A stretch of DNA of 64,000 nucleotides from Zoogloea oleivorans (GCF_008107625.1 NZ_SDKK01000009.1:105591-169590); one strand, 5' to 3'. Shown: positions 17,052 through 25,833, counted from the stretch's first letter. A program made the numbers and translations. The notes: generated by a model from the sequence alone, not told the origin.

Positions 17052-18560
17052 ATGGCCTCATCTTCTGAAAACGTCAGCATGGCGTTGTTCTGCGACTTCG
17101 AAAATGTGGCGCTCGGCGTGCGTGACGCCAATTTCGAGAAGTTCGACATCAAGCCGATTCTCGAGCGCCTGCTGCTCAAGGGCAGCATCGTCGTCAAAAA
17201 AGCCTATTGCGACTGGGAGCGCTACAAGGGTTTCAAGGCCACCATGCACGAGGCCAATTTCGAGCTCATCGAAATTCCCCACGTACGCCAGTCCGGCAAG
17301 AATTCGGCCGACATCCGTCTTGTCGTGGATGCCCTCGACCTGTGCTACACCAAGTCCCACGTCAATACCTTCGTCATCATCAGTGGCGATTCCGACTTCT
17401 CGCCGCTGGTTTCCAAGCTGCGCGAAAACAACAAGCAGGTGATTGGCGTGGGGGTGAAGCAATCGACTTCCGACCTGCTGATCGCCAACTGCGACGAATT
17501 CATCTTCTACGACGACCTGGTGCGCGAGATGCAGCGCACCTCGGCCAAGCGCGAGCCGCGCGAAGCCCAGCCCAGCACACGGCGCTCCCCGGCCGAAGAG
17601 AAGGGCCGCAAGGACGAGCAGGAAGGTCGCAAGACTCGTGGCATCGAACTGGCCGTGTCCACCTTCGAGGCCCTGATGGCCGAACGGGGCGACAGCGGCA
17701 AGATCTGGGCGTCGGTGCTGAAGGAGGCGATCAAGCGCCGCAAGCCCGATTTCAGCGAGGGGCGCTACGGCTTCCGGGCCTTCGGCAACCTGCTCGAAGA
17801 AGCCCAGGCGCGTGGCCTGCTGGAATTCGGCCGCGACGAGAAATCAGGGACTTACGTTTATCGTTCCGGTGCTGCCGCCCGCAGCGAGTCGGCGGTGGTG
17901 GAACAGGCGCAGACGGTGGAGTCTGGCGTCGAGGTCGTGCCCGTTCCCGCCGAGCGTCGCCCGTCGCGGCGCAATGGCCGGGGCGCGCGCAAGAGCGTCG
18001 TCGACAACGTGGCAACGGCGCAGAGCGAACTCGAAGCCGCCTATGCCGAGCACGTCGCCCAATCCGAGTTTGCTGCCCGCGACGAGCCGCTTGCGTTGCC
18101 TTCCGCGCCCATCGAGCACGTCGAGCCGGCCGAGACCCGTCGCCCGCCGCGTCGGGGGAGAGGCGAACGCAAGCCGGCTGTCGAGCAGCTTGCGTCGGTA
18201 CCGGAAGCTGTTGAAGCGCCGGCTGTACCCGCGCCGCCGGTTGAAGCGGCAAGCCCGCCAGTCGCCAAGGAAGAGCGTCGCCGCAGCAGGGGCAGCCGCA
18301 AGCCGAAGGAGCAAGCGCCGGAGGCAGTGGCGTCCGACTTGGTGGCCGAACCCGCTGTTGCCGAGCCCGAAGCCAGAACGGAGACGCGTCGAAAAGGGCG
18401 CAGCGGACGCAAGACGGCAGATCAGACTACCGAAGTCGTGCCGTCCGAATCCGCTGCATCTGGCGAAGCGTCGGCCCCGCCGGCATCTGCTGAAACTGCC
18501 GCCAAGCCGGCTCGCAAACCCGCTGCGCGTAGCCGGCGTCCGCGCAAGACGGAGGAGTGA
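17052..18560 (+). CDS. NYN-domain (LabA/DUF88-like) RNase with OST-HTH/LOTUS domain and Arg-rich tail
   Basis: A 502-residue protein. The N-terminal NYN (PIN-like) nuclease domain, residues about 8-158, carries the acidic metal-site residues Asp15 (CDFEN), Asp87 (SADIRL) and Asp113/Asp115 (SGDSDFSPL). An OST-HTH/LOTUS domain at about 196-272 (KIWASVLKEAIKRRKPDF) is a known RNA-binding partner of NYN nucleases. The last 230 residues are low-complexity Ala/Pro/Glu with five basic blocks at about 302-314, 363-374, 409-419, 446-454 and 486-500 (for example RRPPRRGRGERK), reminiscent of RNase E tails. I chose ATG 17052 for its GGAG six bases upstream; a GTG at 17016 is in frame. A role in RNA turnover is inferred from the domains. 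Confidence 0.88.
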   Translation: MASSSENVSMALFCDFENVALGVRDANFEKFDIKPILERLLLKGSIVVKKAYCDWERYKGFKATMHEANFELIEIPHVRQSGKNSADIRLVVDALDLCYTKSHVNTFVIISGDSDFSPLVSKLRENNKQVIGVGVKQSTSDLLIANCDEFIFYDDLVREMQRTSAKREPREAQPSTRRSPAEEKGRKDEQEGRKTRGIELAVSTFEALMAERGDSGKIWASVLKEAIKRRKPDFSEGRYGFRAFGNLLEEAQARGLLEFGRDEKSGTYVYRSGAAARSESAVVEQAQTVESGVEVVPVPAERRPSRRNGRGARKSVVDNVATAQSELEAAYAEHVAQSEFAARDEPLALPSAPIEHVEPAETRRPPRRGRGERKPAVEQLASVPEAVEAPAVPAPPVEAASPPVAKEERRRSRGSRKPKEQAPEAVASDLVAEPAVAEPEARTETRRKGRSGRKTADQTTEVVPSESAASGEASAPPASAETAAKPARKPAARSRRPRKTEE

Positions 18561-19486
18561 TTCCGGCACCCTCCCTTGCACGCTGGTTGCCGGCGCTGGC
18601 CCTGATCGTCCTGTCCTGTACCTGGGGCTACACCTGGGTGTTGCTCAAGCAGGGCCTGGCCTACGCCTCGCCCTTTGCGCTGGCGGCCCAGCGCTGCGTC
18701 GGCGGCGCACTGGCGCTGGTGCTGGCGGTCAAGCTTACCGGGCGCTCGCTGCGCCTGGTGGCGCCGGGGCCGACGCTGGCCATCGGGCTGGTGCAGGTCA
18801 CCGGCTTCGTGGCCTTCCAGACCTGGGCGCTGGTGGAAGGCGGGCCGGGCAAGACGGCGGTACTCATCTTCACGATGCCGATCTGGACGCTGCTGCTGGC
18901 CTGGCCGATTCTGGGTGAGCGGGTGCGCGGCAAGCAGTGGATCGCCGCCGGCAGCACGCTGGCCGGCCTGTTGCTGATCATCGCGCCGTGGAACATGCAC
19001 GCCAGCCTGTTCAGCAAGTTTCTCGGCCTCAGCGCGGCGCTGTGCTGGGCCGTCGGCACCATCCTCATCAAGCGCCTGCGCAGCCGTCAGCCGGTGGATC
19101 TGCTGGTGCTGACCACCTGGCAGATGATCGTAGGTTCGGTGCCGCTGGTTGTGCTGGCGGCGCTGGTGCCGGAGCGCGCCACCGACTGGTCGTCCGATTA
19201 CATCGCCATCATCAGCTTTTTGTCGATGGCCAGCGTGGCGCTGTGCTGGTGGTTGTGGATCTGGATCCTCGACCGCGTGCCGGCCTGGGAAGCCAGTCTG
19301 TCGGTGCTCGGGACGCCGGTGGTGGCGATCCTGTCGTCGCGGCTGACGCTGGGCGAGGACTTCAAGACCAGCGAGATCGCCGGCATCCTGCTGATCGGCG
19401 GCGGGCTGGCGCTGCTGTCCCTGTTCGGGTGGATGGCGAGCCGGCGGTCCGGCGCGCCTGTACAGCGCCGCTTGCCGCCGCTATAG
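18557..19486 (+). CDS. EamA/DMT-family membrane exporter
   Basis: Ten-helix inner-membrane exporter of the EamA family (309 aa); substrate unknown. The first repeat opens with SCTWGYTWVLLKQGL and the second repeat starts after about residue 155 (FLGLSAALCWAVGTILIKR). The C-terminus has the usual LLIGGGLALLS helix and a basic tail. GTG 18557 overlaps the stop of the NYN gene (GTGA), which suggests translational coupling. The GGAGGA just before it is unusually close for a ribosome site, so the exact start is uncertain; an in-frame TTG at 18576 is an alternative. Confidence 0.87.
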   Translation: MIPAPSLARWLPALALIVLSCTWGYTWVLLKQGLAYASPFALAAQRCVGGALALVLAVKLTGRSLRLVAPGPTLAIGLVQVTGFVAFQTWALVEGGPGKTAVLIFTMPIWTLLLAWPILGERVRGKQWIAAGSTLAGLLLIIAPWNMHASLFSKFLGLSAALCWAVGTILIKRLRSRQPVDLLVLTTWQMIVGSVPLVVLAALVPERATDWSSDYIAIISFLSMASVALCWWLWIWILDRVPAWEASLSVLGTPVVAILSSRLTLGEDFKTSEIAGILLIGGGLALLSLFGWMASRRSGAPVQRRLPPL

Positions 19487-19617
19487 TCCGCCCCGCGGTC
19501 TGTGTACCGCTTTGATTCATCCGCGGGGGCTTCCCCCGAAATGTAAGCCGGGGCCGATCTCCTGCCCGTCCCGGCGGCTGGTGCCGCTTCAGTGCGCACC
19601 CCCTTGAGGAGCTTTCC
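19487..19617 (+). promoter_or_regulatory. leader region of the ABC importer operon with GC hairpin
   Basis: The 131-base gap between the exporter and the binding-protein gene. It contains a very stable hairpin, CGGGGG-CTT-CCCCCG at 19524-19538, with no following T-run, and a clear ribosome site (TTGAGGAGC) before ATG 19618. I see no match to a riboswitch class I know. The gap could hold the operon promoter, but no convincing -35/-10 pair stands out. Confidence 0.35.
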
Positions 19618-20499
19618 ATGAATTCCGTGCCCTTCCCGCGGCGCGCGCTGCTGCGTGCCTGTGCTGTTTCCGTTCTTGCCGCCGTTGCCGGCCTGCCCTT
19701 CGCCGCCCAGGCCGAGGACGTGCTGCGGGTTTCTGCGATTCCCGACGAAGCGCCCACCGAACTGCAGCGCAAGTTCGCCCCCCTTGGCGCCTACCTGGAA
19801 GCCGAAACCGGGATGAAGGTCAGCTTCGTGCCGGTGACCGACTACGCCGCCGTGGTCGAAGCGCTGGCAACCCGCAAGATCGACCTGGCCTGGTTTGGCG
19901 GCTTCACCTTCGTCCAGGCCAAGATCCGCACCAACGGCACTGCGGTACCCCTGGTCCAGCGCGTCGAGGATTCGAAATTCACCTCGAAATTCATCACCGC
20001 CAGCGACAGCATCCACAGCCTGGCCGACCTGAAGGGCAAGACTTTCGCCTTCGGTGCGCCCTCCTCCACCTCCGGCCACCTGATGCCGCGCTACTTCCTG
20101 AGCCTCGAAAGCCTGAATCCGGACAAGGACTTCAAGAACGTGGCCTTCTCGGGCGCCCATGACGCCACCGTCGCCTTCGTGCAGGCCGGCAAGGTGGACG
20201 CCGGGGTGCTCAACGCCTCGGTGTGGGACAAGCTGGTCGAGCAGAAGAAGGTGGATACGAGCAAGGTGCGCGTCTTTGCCACCACGCCGCCCTACTTTGA
20301 CTACAACTGGACGGTGCGCGGCGACCTCGACCCGAAGATCCAGGCCAAGATCACCCAGGCCTTCCTCAAGCTCGACCCGGCCAACCCGGCCCACAAGGAA
20401 ATCATGGCCCTGCAGCGGGCCAGCAAGTTCATCCCCACCAAGGCGGAGAACTACAAGGGCATCGAAGCGGCCGCCCACGCGGCCGGTCTGCTGAAGTAA
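19618..20499 (+). CDS. PhnD-family ABC substrate-binding protein, putative selenate type
   Basis: Periplasmic solute-binding protein (293 aa) of the phosphate/phosphonate-binding (PhnD) family. The signal peptide [19 protein letters not shown] ends near AAQA-ED, around residue 31-32; the RRALLR start is weakly Tat-like. The mature N-terminus ([18 protein letters not shown]) and the segments [13 protein letters not shown] and [13 protein letters not shown] are characteristic of the subgroup annotated in databases as putative selenate ABC transporter binding proteins. That substrate has not, to my knowledge, been firmly shown. It heads an operon with one ATPase and two permeases. Phosphonate or another oxyanion is a fair alternative. 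Confidence 0.88.
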   Translation: MNSVPFPRRALLRACAVSVLAAVAGLPFAAQAEDVLRVSAIPDEAPTELQRKFAPLGAYLEAETGMKVSFVPVTDYAAVVEALATRKIDLAWFGGFTFVQAKIRTNGTAVPLVQRVEDSKFTSKFITASDSIHSLADLKGKTFAFGAPSSTSGHLMPRYFLSLESLNPDKDFKNVAFSGAHDATVAFVQAGKVDAGVLNASVWDKLVEQKKVDTSKVRVFATTPPYFDYNWTVRGDLDPKIQAKITQAFLKLDPANPAHKEIMALQRASKFIPTKAENYKGIEAAAHAAGLLK

Positions 20500-20516
20500 G
20501 CCGACCCGGAATCATC

Positions 20517-21335
20517 ATGGGTTTCACCCTCGAAGGCGTCGGGCTGACCCACGCCAACGGTTTCCGGGCGCTCGCCGGTGTCGACATGCAGGTGGCGCCG
20601 GGCGAACGGTTGGCCCTGATCGGCGCCTCGGGGGCCGGCAAGACGACCCTGCTGCGGGTCATCGCCGCGTCCCTGCGCCCTGGCGAAGGGTGTGTGCGCC
20701 TGCTCGACGGGGAACCGTGGGCGTGCTCGCCGCGAAAGCTGCGCGGCTTGCGGGCGCGCATCGGGCTGGTGCACCAGTCGCCGCCGATCCCGCCGAGGCA
20801 GCGGGTGGTGACCGCCGTGCTGGCTGGTCGGCTCGGCCAGTGGCCGCTGTGGAAATCCCTGGCCTCGCTGGTGCTGCCCGCCGACCCGCAGGGCGCCCAG
20901 GCCGAACTGGCCCGCCTCGACCTGGCGGACCGGCTCTACGAGCGCTGCGACCGCCTGTCCGGCGGCCAGCTCCAGCGCGTGGCGCTGGCCCGGGTGCTGT
21001 ACCAGAAGCCCGACCTGCTGCTCGCCGACGAGCCGGTGTCGGCCATGGACCCGGCCCTTTCCGAACTCACCGTGGCCTTGCTCAACGAAGAGGCGGTTCG
21101 CCGCGGCGTGACCCTGGTGGCCAGCCTGCACGCGGTGGACCTGGCCCTGCGCCACTTTCCGCGGGTGGTCGGGGTGAAGGACGGCGCCATCCTCTTCGAC
21201 CTGCCGGCCGCATCCGTCACCGAAGCCTTGCTGCGCGAGCTTTACGCGGCTGAAGGCGGCCTGCCACTGGCCGGATCGGTGGCACCGGACGAGGCACCAG
21301 CCATCGTCGATCTGCCCCCGCTGCGCTGCGCATGA
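20517..21335 (+). CDS. PhnC-type ABC transporter ATP-binding protein
   Basis: Cytoplasmic ATPase subunit (272 aa) driving the adjacent importer. Walker A is [10 protein letters not shown] (about residues 36-45), the Q-loop is VHQSPP, the ABC signature [15 protein letters not shown], and Walker [14 protein letters not shown], followed by a switch His (SLHAVD). It is closest in layout to PhnC-type ATPases. ATG 20517 lies 17 bases after the binding-protein stop. A nested palindromic repeat separates it from the first permease gene, so expression of the downstream genes may be modulated by that structure. Confidence 0.9.
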   Translation: MGFTLEGVGLTHANGFRALAGVDMQVAPGERLALIGASGAGKTTLLRVIAASLRPGEGCVRLLDGEPWACSPRKLRGLRARIGLVHQSPPIPPRQRVVTAVLAGRLGQWPLWKSLASLVLPADPQGAQAELARLDLADRLYERCDRLSGGQLQRVALARVLYQKPDLLLADEPVSAMDPALSELTVALLNEEAVRRGVTLVASLHAVDLALRHFPRVVGVKDGAILFDLPAASVTEALLRELYAAEGGLPLAGSVAPDEAPAIVDLPPLRCA

Positions 21336-21342
21336 ACGATTT

Positions 21343-21411
21343 CGTGGGTCGGACTTCAGTCCGACATGGGCCTTCGATGGCGTGTGTTGTCGGACTGAAG
21401 TCCGACCCACG
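21343..21411. repeat. nested palindromic REP-like element, copy 1
   Basis: Two 24-base arms (21343-21366 and 21388-21411) are perfect reverse complements around a 21-base spacer. Each arm is itself a hairpin, GTCGGACT-TC-AGTCCGAC. A second copy with the same arms and a spacer differing at four positions lies at 22247-22323, after the next gene. The organisation resembles REP/BIME elements in gene gaps. It occupies most of the space between the ATPase and first permease genes. Confidence 0.9.
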
Positions 21412-21423
21412 GGGGGTGTGGCG

Positions 21424-22245
21424 ATGAGCACTGCCGTGCGAGATCCGGCCGCCCTGCCCCGCCTGGGCTGGACCCTCGCTGCGCTGGTGCTGCTGTGGCC
21501 GCTGCTGCAGCTGGCCGAATTCAAGCCGGCGGCGCTGTTCGAGGCCGGCAATCTGAATGCGATGGGGCATTTCGTGGCGGGCTTCCTGCCCCCGGAAACC
21601 GCGCCGGATTTTCTTGCCCTGCTCGGCAAGGCCACCGTCGAGACCCTTGCGATGGCCACCGCCGGCATTGCGCTGGCCGTGCTGCTGGCGGTCCCCCTCG
21701 GCCTGATCCTGACCCGCAGCCTGTCCATCGCCCGCCTCGGGCCGGGGCGCGGCGGCTGGTTGGGCACGTTGATCCGGGCGCTGGCCCGGGGTGTTCTGGC
21801 CGTGTTGCGCGGCGTGCCGGAGCTGGTGTGGGCGCTGCTCTTTGTGCGCGTCTTCGGTCTTGGCGCAGCGGCCGGCGTGCTGGCCCTGGGTATCACCTAC
21901 GGCGGCATGCTCGGCAAGGTGTACGGCGAAATCCTCGAATCCAGCGACGCCCGTCCGGTGCGCACCCTGCTCGAAGCCGGCAGCGGCCGCCTGGCTGCGC
22001 TGTGCTACGGCCTGTTGCCCAATGCCGCGCGGGAGCTGGTGTCCTACACCGTGTATCGCTGGGAATGCGCGGTGCGCGCGTCAGTAGTGATGGGTTTTGT
22101 CGGCGCCGGCGGGCTTGGCCAGTTGATGGACCAGTCGATGAAAATGCTCAACGGTGGTGAGGCGGCGAGCATTCTGGCGACCTTCCTGGTACTGGTGCTG
22201 GCGGCTGACGCCCTCAGCGAATTGCTGCGCCGGAGGCTGGCATGA
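21424..22245 (+). CDS. PhnE-type ABC transporter permease 1
   Basis: Inner-membrane permease (273 aa from ATG 21424) with about six helices. It carries the EAA-type cytoplasmic loop typical of BPD permeases (EAGSGRLAALCYGLLPNAAREL) and the family ending VMGFVGAGGLGQLMDQSM. The frame is open upstream to 21382, inside the repeat element. I chose ATG 21424 because it opens the protein (MSTAVRDPAA) after the GGGG-rich end of the repeat. It has a paralogous partner at 22331, so the importer probably has a heterodimeric membrane part. Confidence 0.88.
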   Translation: MSTAVRDPAALPRLGWTLAALVLLWPLLQLAEFKPAALFEAGNLNAMGHFVAGFLPPETAPDFLALLGKATVETLAMATAGIALAVLLAVPLGLILTRSLSIARLGPGRGGWLGTLIRALARGVLAVLRGVPELVWALLFVRVFGLGAAAGVLALGITYGGMLGKVYGEILESSDARPVRTLLEAGSGRLAALCYGLLPNAARELVSYTVYRWECAVRASVVMGFVGAGGLGQLMDQSMKMLNGGEAASILATFLVLVLAADALSELLRRRLA

Positions 22246-22246
22246 G

Positions 22247-22323
22247 CCCCCGTGGGTCGGACTTCAGTCCGACAAGAGCCTTCGATGACGCGTGTTGTCG
22301 GACTGAAGTCCGACCCACGGGGG
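22247..22323. repeat. nested palindromic REP-like element, copy 2
   Basis: Arms at 22247-22274 and 22296-22323 form a perfect 28-bp inverted repeat around a 21-base spacer. The inner 24 bases of each arm are identical to copy 1 at 21343-21411, and each arm contains the same GTCGGACT-TC-AGTCCGAC hairpin. The element begins 2 bases after the first permease stop and ends 7 bases before the second permease start, so it fills the gap almost exactly. Confidence 0.9.
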
Positions 22324-22330
22324 CGATGCG

Positions 22331-23101
22331 ATGAGGGCGGGCGTTTCCGTTGGTGCGCTGTTTGCCGTGGCCCTGGTGCTGGCGGCGGTGGGGGCGAGCT
22401 TCGCCTACCTCGACATGCCTCTCGGAGCGCTGTTTTCGGGCTCGGCGGTGGACGAGGCGGTGAGCTTCGTGAAGCGCTTCTTTCCGCCCGATCTGTCGCC
22501 GGACTTTCTCGCCAAGGTGGGTTTTGCGACGCTGGAAACCCTCGCCATCTCGCTGCTCAGCACGCTGCTGGCGGCGCTGGTCGGGGCGCTGCTGGCCTTG
22601 CCGGCGGCCGGACGGCACGGTGTTGCGGCGCGGATGGGCGCGCGCTTCATTCTCAACCTGCTGCGTTCGGTGCCGGAACTGGTGTGGGCCACGCTGATGG
22701 TGCTGGCCGCCGGCCTCGGTCCCTTTGCCGGCACGCTGGCATTGGCCCTGCACACCACCGGCGTGCTTGGCCGCCTGTTTGCCGAAGCCCTTGAAAACAC
22801 CCCGCCGGCGCCAGCTGAGGCGCTGGTCGGTGGCGGTGCGCCGGCACTGGCGAGCTTCTTCTACGGCACCCTGCCGCTGGTGGCATCGCAGTGGCTGGCC
22901 TACGGCCTGTATCGCTGGGAGATGAACATCCGGATGGCGGCGATTCTTGGTTTTGTCGGGGCCGGTGGTCTCGGCGCCCTGCTCTACTACAGCCTGTCCC
23001 TGTTCCACGAAGCCCAGGCGAGCACGGTGATCCTGGCCATGCTGGCGATGGCCATTGCGGTGGATGGGGCGAGTGCGTGGCTGCGGCGGGCCGCCGCTTG
23101 A
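22331..23101 (+). CDS. PhnE-type ABC transporter permease 2
   Basis: Second permease subunit (256 aa) of the importer, paralogous to its neighbour. The shared features are the SVPELVWATLM segment, the loop ALVGGGAPALASFFYGTLP, the phrase YGLYRWEMNIR and the final ILGFVGAGGLGALLYYS. ATG 22331 follows directly on the palindromic repeat. An out-of-frame ATG at 22326 opens only a two-codon reading frame. The ribosome site appears to be the GGGGGCG end of the repeat, so translation of this gene could be sensitive to the folding of the element. Confidence 0.88.
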   Translation: MRAGVSVGALFAVALVLAAVGASFAYLDMPLGALFSGSAVDEAVSFVKRFFPPDLSPDFLAKVGFATLETLAISLLSTLLAALVGALLALPAAGRHGVAARMGARFILNLLRSVPELVWATLMVLAAGLGPFAGTLALALHTTGVLGRLFAEALENTPPAPAEALVGGGAPALASFFYGTLPLVASQWLAYGLYRWEMNIRMAAILGFVGAGGLGALLYYSLSLFHEAQASTVILAMLAMAIAVDGASAWLRRAAA

Positions 23102-23120
23102 GGATGACCCGCCGACGCGC

Positions 23121-23393
23121 TTAGGCGCTGGCGAGTGCCTTGGTGATCAGTTCGGTCATGAGGGCGTTCATTCCGCCTTCGTGGGCAGCGCCACGTTCCT
23201 GGAGTTGTTTCACCAGATCGATCGGCAGCTTGCAGGCAAAGGGAACCTGGCCCAGGGCCCGTTCCTGCTGGCGTTGTTCACGCTTGTCGGACGCGCTGGC
23301 TGCGCCAGTGCCGAAGCGGTTGGGAACGCCGGCCGCACCCATTTTTCCATTGATTTTCAAACCCTTGTTTTTCTCCAGGTCGGTGCTTTTCAT
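23121..23393 (-). CDS. small conserved protein with RHH-like C-terminus
   Basis: A 90-residue basic protein. The N-terminus (MKSTDLEKNKGLKING) is charged and disordered-looking. The C-terminus (VPFACKLPIDLVKQLQ, then MNALMTELITKALASA) has the strand-helix-helix pattern of ribbon-helix-helix or ParG-like DNA-binding proteins. I recognise it as a type of short hypothetical protein conserved in betaproteobacteria, without assigned function. ATG 23393 has AAAGGAAAT eight bases upstream. The frame is open to 23456 but that extension lacks a ribosome site. It converges on the ABC importer operon. Confidence 0.68.
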   Translation of the reverse strand: MKSTDLEKNKGLKINGKMGAAGVPNRFGTGAASASDKREQRQQERALGQVPFACKLPIDLVKQLQERGAAHEGGMNALMTELITKALASA

Positions 23394-23584
23394 ACTTGTG
23401 ATTTCCTTTGCTTCGTCTTGCCGGCGAAATCGCCAGCGCTTCCGATTATCACCCAATGAAACGGCAGCAACGGGAAACGCCGGATTTATCTGCCAAACGG
23501 TGTAGTCGGCAGGCTCTGCCTTTCTCCGCGAATCGCGCTACGATTGGCGCCTGCCAACGATCCCACGACCACGAGAGCCCCGCC

Positions 23585-24970
23585 ATGGAATACGAAGTCG
23601 TCGACGCACAAGTCTCCCCCACCGGTCGTCTGGAAGTGCTTTCCAGGAGCGAAGCGGCCAAGCTGTCCCACAAGGGCCATGGCAGCCTGCACGAGCTGTA
23701 CCGCAACTGTTCGCTGGCGGTGCTCAACTGCGGCAACGAGCTGGATGACGGCAAGGAGCTGCTGGAACGCTACAAATCCTTCGATATCCGCATCCTCCAG
23801 CGGGAGCGCGGCATCAAGCTCGACATCACGGCAGCGCCGGCCAGTGCGTTTGTAGACGGCAAGATGATCAAGGGCATCCAGGAGCATCTGGTCACCGTAT
23901 TGCGCGATATCGTCTATGTGAACAACGAGATCGGCGGCAACCCGAAGTTCGATTTCGGGAGCTCGGAAGGCCTTACCGACGCGGTGTTCCACATCCTGCG
24001 CAATGCCGGCATCCTGCAGCCGATGAACCAGCCGAACCTGGTGGTGTGCTGGGGCGGGCATTCGATCAGCCGCGAGGAATACGACTACACCAAGGTGGTC
24101 GGTCACCAGCTGGGCCTGCGTGGCCTCGACATCTGCACCGGCTGCGGGCCGGGCGCCATGAAGGGGCCGATGAAGGGCGCCGCTCTGGCCCACGCCAAGC
24201 AGCGCATCACGAACGGCCGCTACCTGGGCTTTACCGAGCCGGGCATCATCGCTGCCGAGGCACCCAACCCCATCGTCAGCGAACTGGTGATTTTTCCCGA
24301 CGTCGAGAAGCGCCTGGAGGCTTTCGTGCGCACCTCCCACGGCATCGTGGTGTTTCCGGGTGGAGCCGGCACGGCGGAGGAAATTCTCTACATCCTCGGC
24401 ATCCTGCTCCATCCCGACAACGCCGAGCTGCCCTTTCCGCTGGTGTTTACCGGCCCGAAGAGCGCGGCCGAGTATTTCGTGCAGATTGACCGCTTCATCG
24501 GCGAAACCCTCGGGGCCGAGGCGCAAAAGCGCTACAAGATCATCGTTGACGATCCGGCCGAGGTGGCGCGGGTCATGCAGGTTGGCATCGAGGAAGTGCG
24601 CGCCTTCCGCAAGGAAAAGCGCGATGCCTATTACTTCAACTGGCTGCTGCGCATCGAGCACGAATTCCAGAAGCCTTTCCGGCCGACCCACGAAAGGATG
24701 CGCACCCTCAAGCTGCACAAGAACCAGCCGACCCACCTGCTGGCGGCCAACCTGCGGCGCGCCTTTTCGGGGGTGGTGGCGGGCAATGTGAAGAACGAGG
24801 GCATCCGCGAGATCGAAAAGCACGGCAGTTTCGAGATCTACGGCGAACCGGCGATCATGGGGCCGATGGATGCGCTGCTGGCGTCCTTCGTGGCCCAGGG
24901 CCGCATGAAGCTGCCGGGCAAGAAATACAACCCGTGCTACCGCGTGCTGGCCGGCAACCCTCCCGACTGA
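23585..24970 (+). CDS. ppnN: purine/pyrimidine 5'-nucleotide nucleosidase PpnN (YgdH)
   Basis: LOG-superfamily nucleosidase (461 aa; E. coli PpnN is 454) that cleaves nucleoside monophosphates to a base and ribose 5-phosphate. It has the N-terminal DUF4478-like region (HKGHGSLHELYRNCSLAVLN), the central lysine-decarboxylase-like/LOG domain with VVCWGGHSIS, the GCGPGAMKGPMKGA loop and the catalytic PGGAGTAEE motif, and the C-terminal DUF3412-like region with the RRAFSGVVAGNVK segment. In E. coli the enzyme is stimulated by (p)ppGpp. ATG 23585 follows GAGAGCCCC. It appears to be monocistronic. Confidence 0.93.
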   Translation: MEYEVVDAQVSPTGRLEVLSRSEAAKLSHKGHGSLHELYRNCSLAVLNCGNELDDGKELLERYKSFDIRILQRERGIKLDITAAPASAFVDGKMIKGIQEHLVTVLRDIVYVNNEIGGNPKFDFGSSEGLTDAVFHILRNAGILQPMNQPNLVVCWGGHSISREEYDYTKVVGHQLGLRGLDICTGCGPGAMKGPMKGAALAHAKQRITNGRYLGFTEPGIIAAEAPNPIVSELVIFPDVEKRLEAFVRTSHGIVVFPGGAGTAEEILYILGILLHPDNAELPFPLVFTGPKSAAEYFVQIDRFIGETLGAEAQKRYKIIVDDPAEVARVMQVGIEEVRAFRKEKRDAYYFNWLLRIEHEFQKPFRPTHERMRTLKLHKNQPTHLLAANLRRAFSGVVAGNVKNEGIREIEKHGSFEIYGEPAIMGPMDALLASFVAQGRMKLPGKKYNPCYRVLAGNPPD

Positions 24971-25042
24971 AGCAAAAAAGTCGCGCTGCGTCAGCGTGTT
25001 AAAATCGCCGGCTGTCGATCTGCCGTGCTCCGTGGACATTAA

Positions 25043-25321
25043 ATGAGAGATCCCTACGATATTCTGGGTGTTTCGCCGACCGCGCCGCTCGATGCCATTA
25101 AAACGGCCTATCGCAAGGCGGCGCGGCTGTACCACCCGGACAAGAATCCGTCACCGAATGCGGAAGCGCGCTTTCGCGAAGCGCAAATGGCCTACGACCT
25201 TCTCTCCGATGAAGGCAAACGGCAGGAACACGATTTGCAGCGCCGTCGCAATCTGATTGACGATCCGCTGGAGGAAGCCGCCTCCCTCTGGAACTCCTAC
25301 ATTGAAAAAGCTATTTCGTGA
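25043..25321 (+). CDS. J-domain (DnaJ-like) co-chaperone, minimal
   Basis: A 92-residue protein that is almost only a J-domain. DPYDILGVSPTAPLDAIKTA begins the fold and His31-Pro32-Asp33 is the HPD motif that stimulates Hsp70 ATPase. It lacks the Gly/Phe, zinc-finger and C-terminal substrate domains of DnaJ, so it probably recruits DnaK to a dedicated client. It heads a tight operon with three unrecognised genes; its stop codon overlaps the GTG of the next gene (GTGA). The short acidic C-terminal extension may contact a partner protein; this is inference. Confidence 0.88.
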   Translation: MRDPYDILGVSPTAPLDAIKTAYRKAARLYHPDKNPSPNAEARFREAQMAYDLLSDEGKRQEHDLQRRRNLIDDPLEEAASLWNSYIEKAIS

Positions 25322-25833
25322 CCTCTATTTATTTTGAAGATCTGGCCGAGCGCTATTCCAGCGAAATTGACGACCTGCGTTCCGATTCGGAAGGCAAGGA
25401 TGTGCTCAAGAAGCGTCTGCAGGAAAAGCGTCAATCCTTTGAATACCTGATGCCGATGCTCGAAGAGGCGCCCGAAATGGTCGCCCCGGCCTTTCACGGC
25501 GCCTTCAAGCTCAATGACCGCAAGATGCTCGACAAGGCGTCCCGCAGCACGCCGGGGATGCCGGGTTTCCCGCGCTGGAAAGAGCTGGCCAAAACCCTCG
25601 TGATTGCTCCGTGGGCGCTGCCGCTGATCGATGCCTGCCTGAATGCCGACGAAGCCGATGGCGATGCCTTCCTCGTCACCACCGTGGTCCTCGAATGGCT
25701 GCTGACCGAAGACCTGCGCCGTCCGCAGGCTGCGTCCGCCGTGGACGACGAAGATGAAGACGATAGCGAAGACCTGAGTGAATCCGGTGAAGGCTGGATG
25801 TCCGAGCAGGGCTTCGATGCCATTGACCGATAA
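25318..25833 (+). CDS. uncharacterised acidic protein in J-domain operon
   Basis: A 171-residue soluble protein I do not recognise. It has a helical N-terminus (FEDLAERYSSEIDDLRSDSE), a central mixed segment with RKMLDKASRSTPGMPGFPRW, and a strongly acidic C-terminal stretch (VDDEDEDDSEDLSESGEG, about 141-158). There is no signal peptide or membrane helix. GTG 25318 overlaps the stop of the J-domain gene, so the two are translationally coupled; the third gene begins 12 bases after its stop. Coupling to a J-protein suggests it works with DnaK or is its client, but no function can be stated. Confidence 0.75.
   Translation: MTSIYFEDLAERYSSEIDDLRSDSEGKDVLKKRLQEKRQSFEYLMPMLEEAPEMVAPAFHGAFKLNDRKMLDKASRSTPGMPGFPRWKELAKTLVIAPWALPLIDACLNADEADGDAFLVTTVVLEWLLTEDLRRPQAASAVDDEDEDDSEDLSESGEGWMSEQGFDAIDR

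Noticed and set aside
19524-19538. GC hairpin in the ABC importer leader as a riboswitch
   Set aside because: It is a single short stem without the multi-helix junction of any riboswitch class I know.
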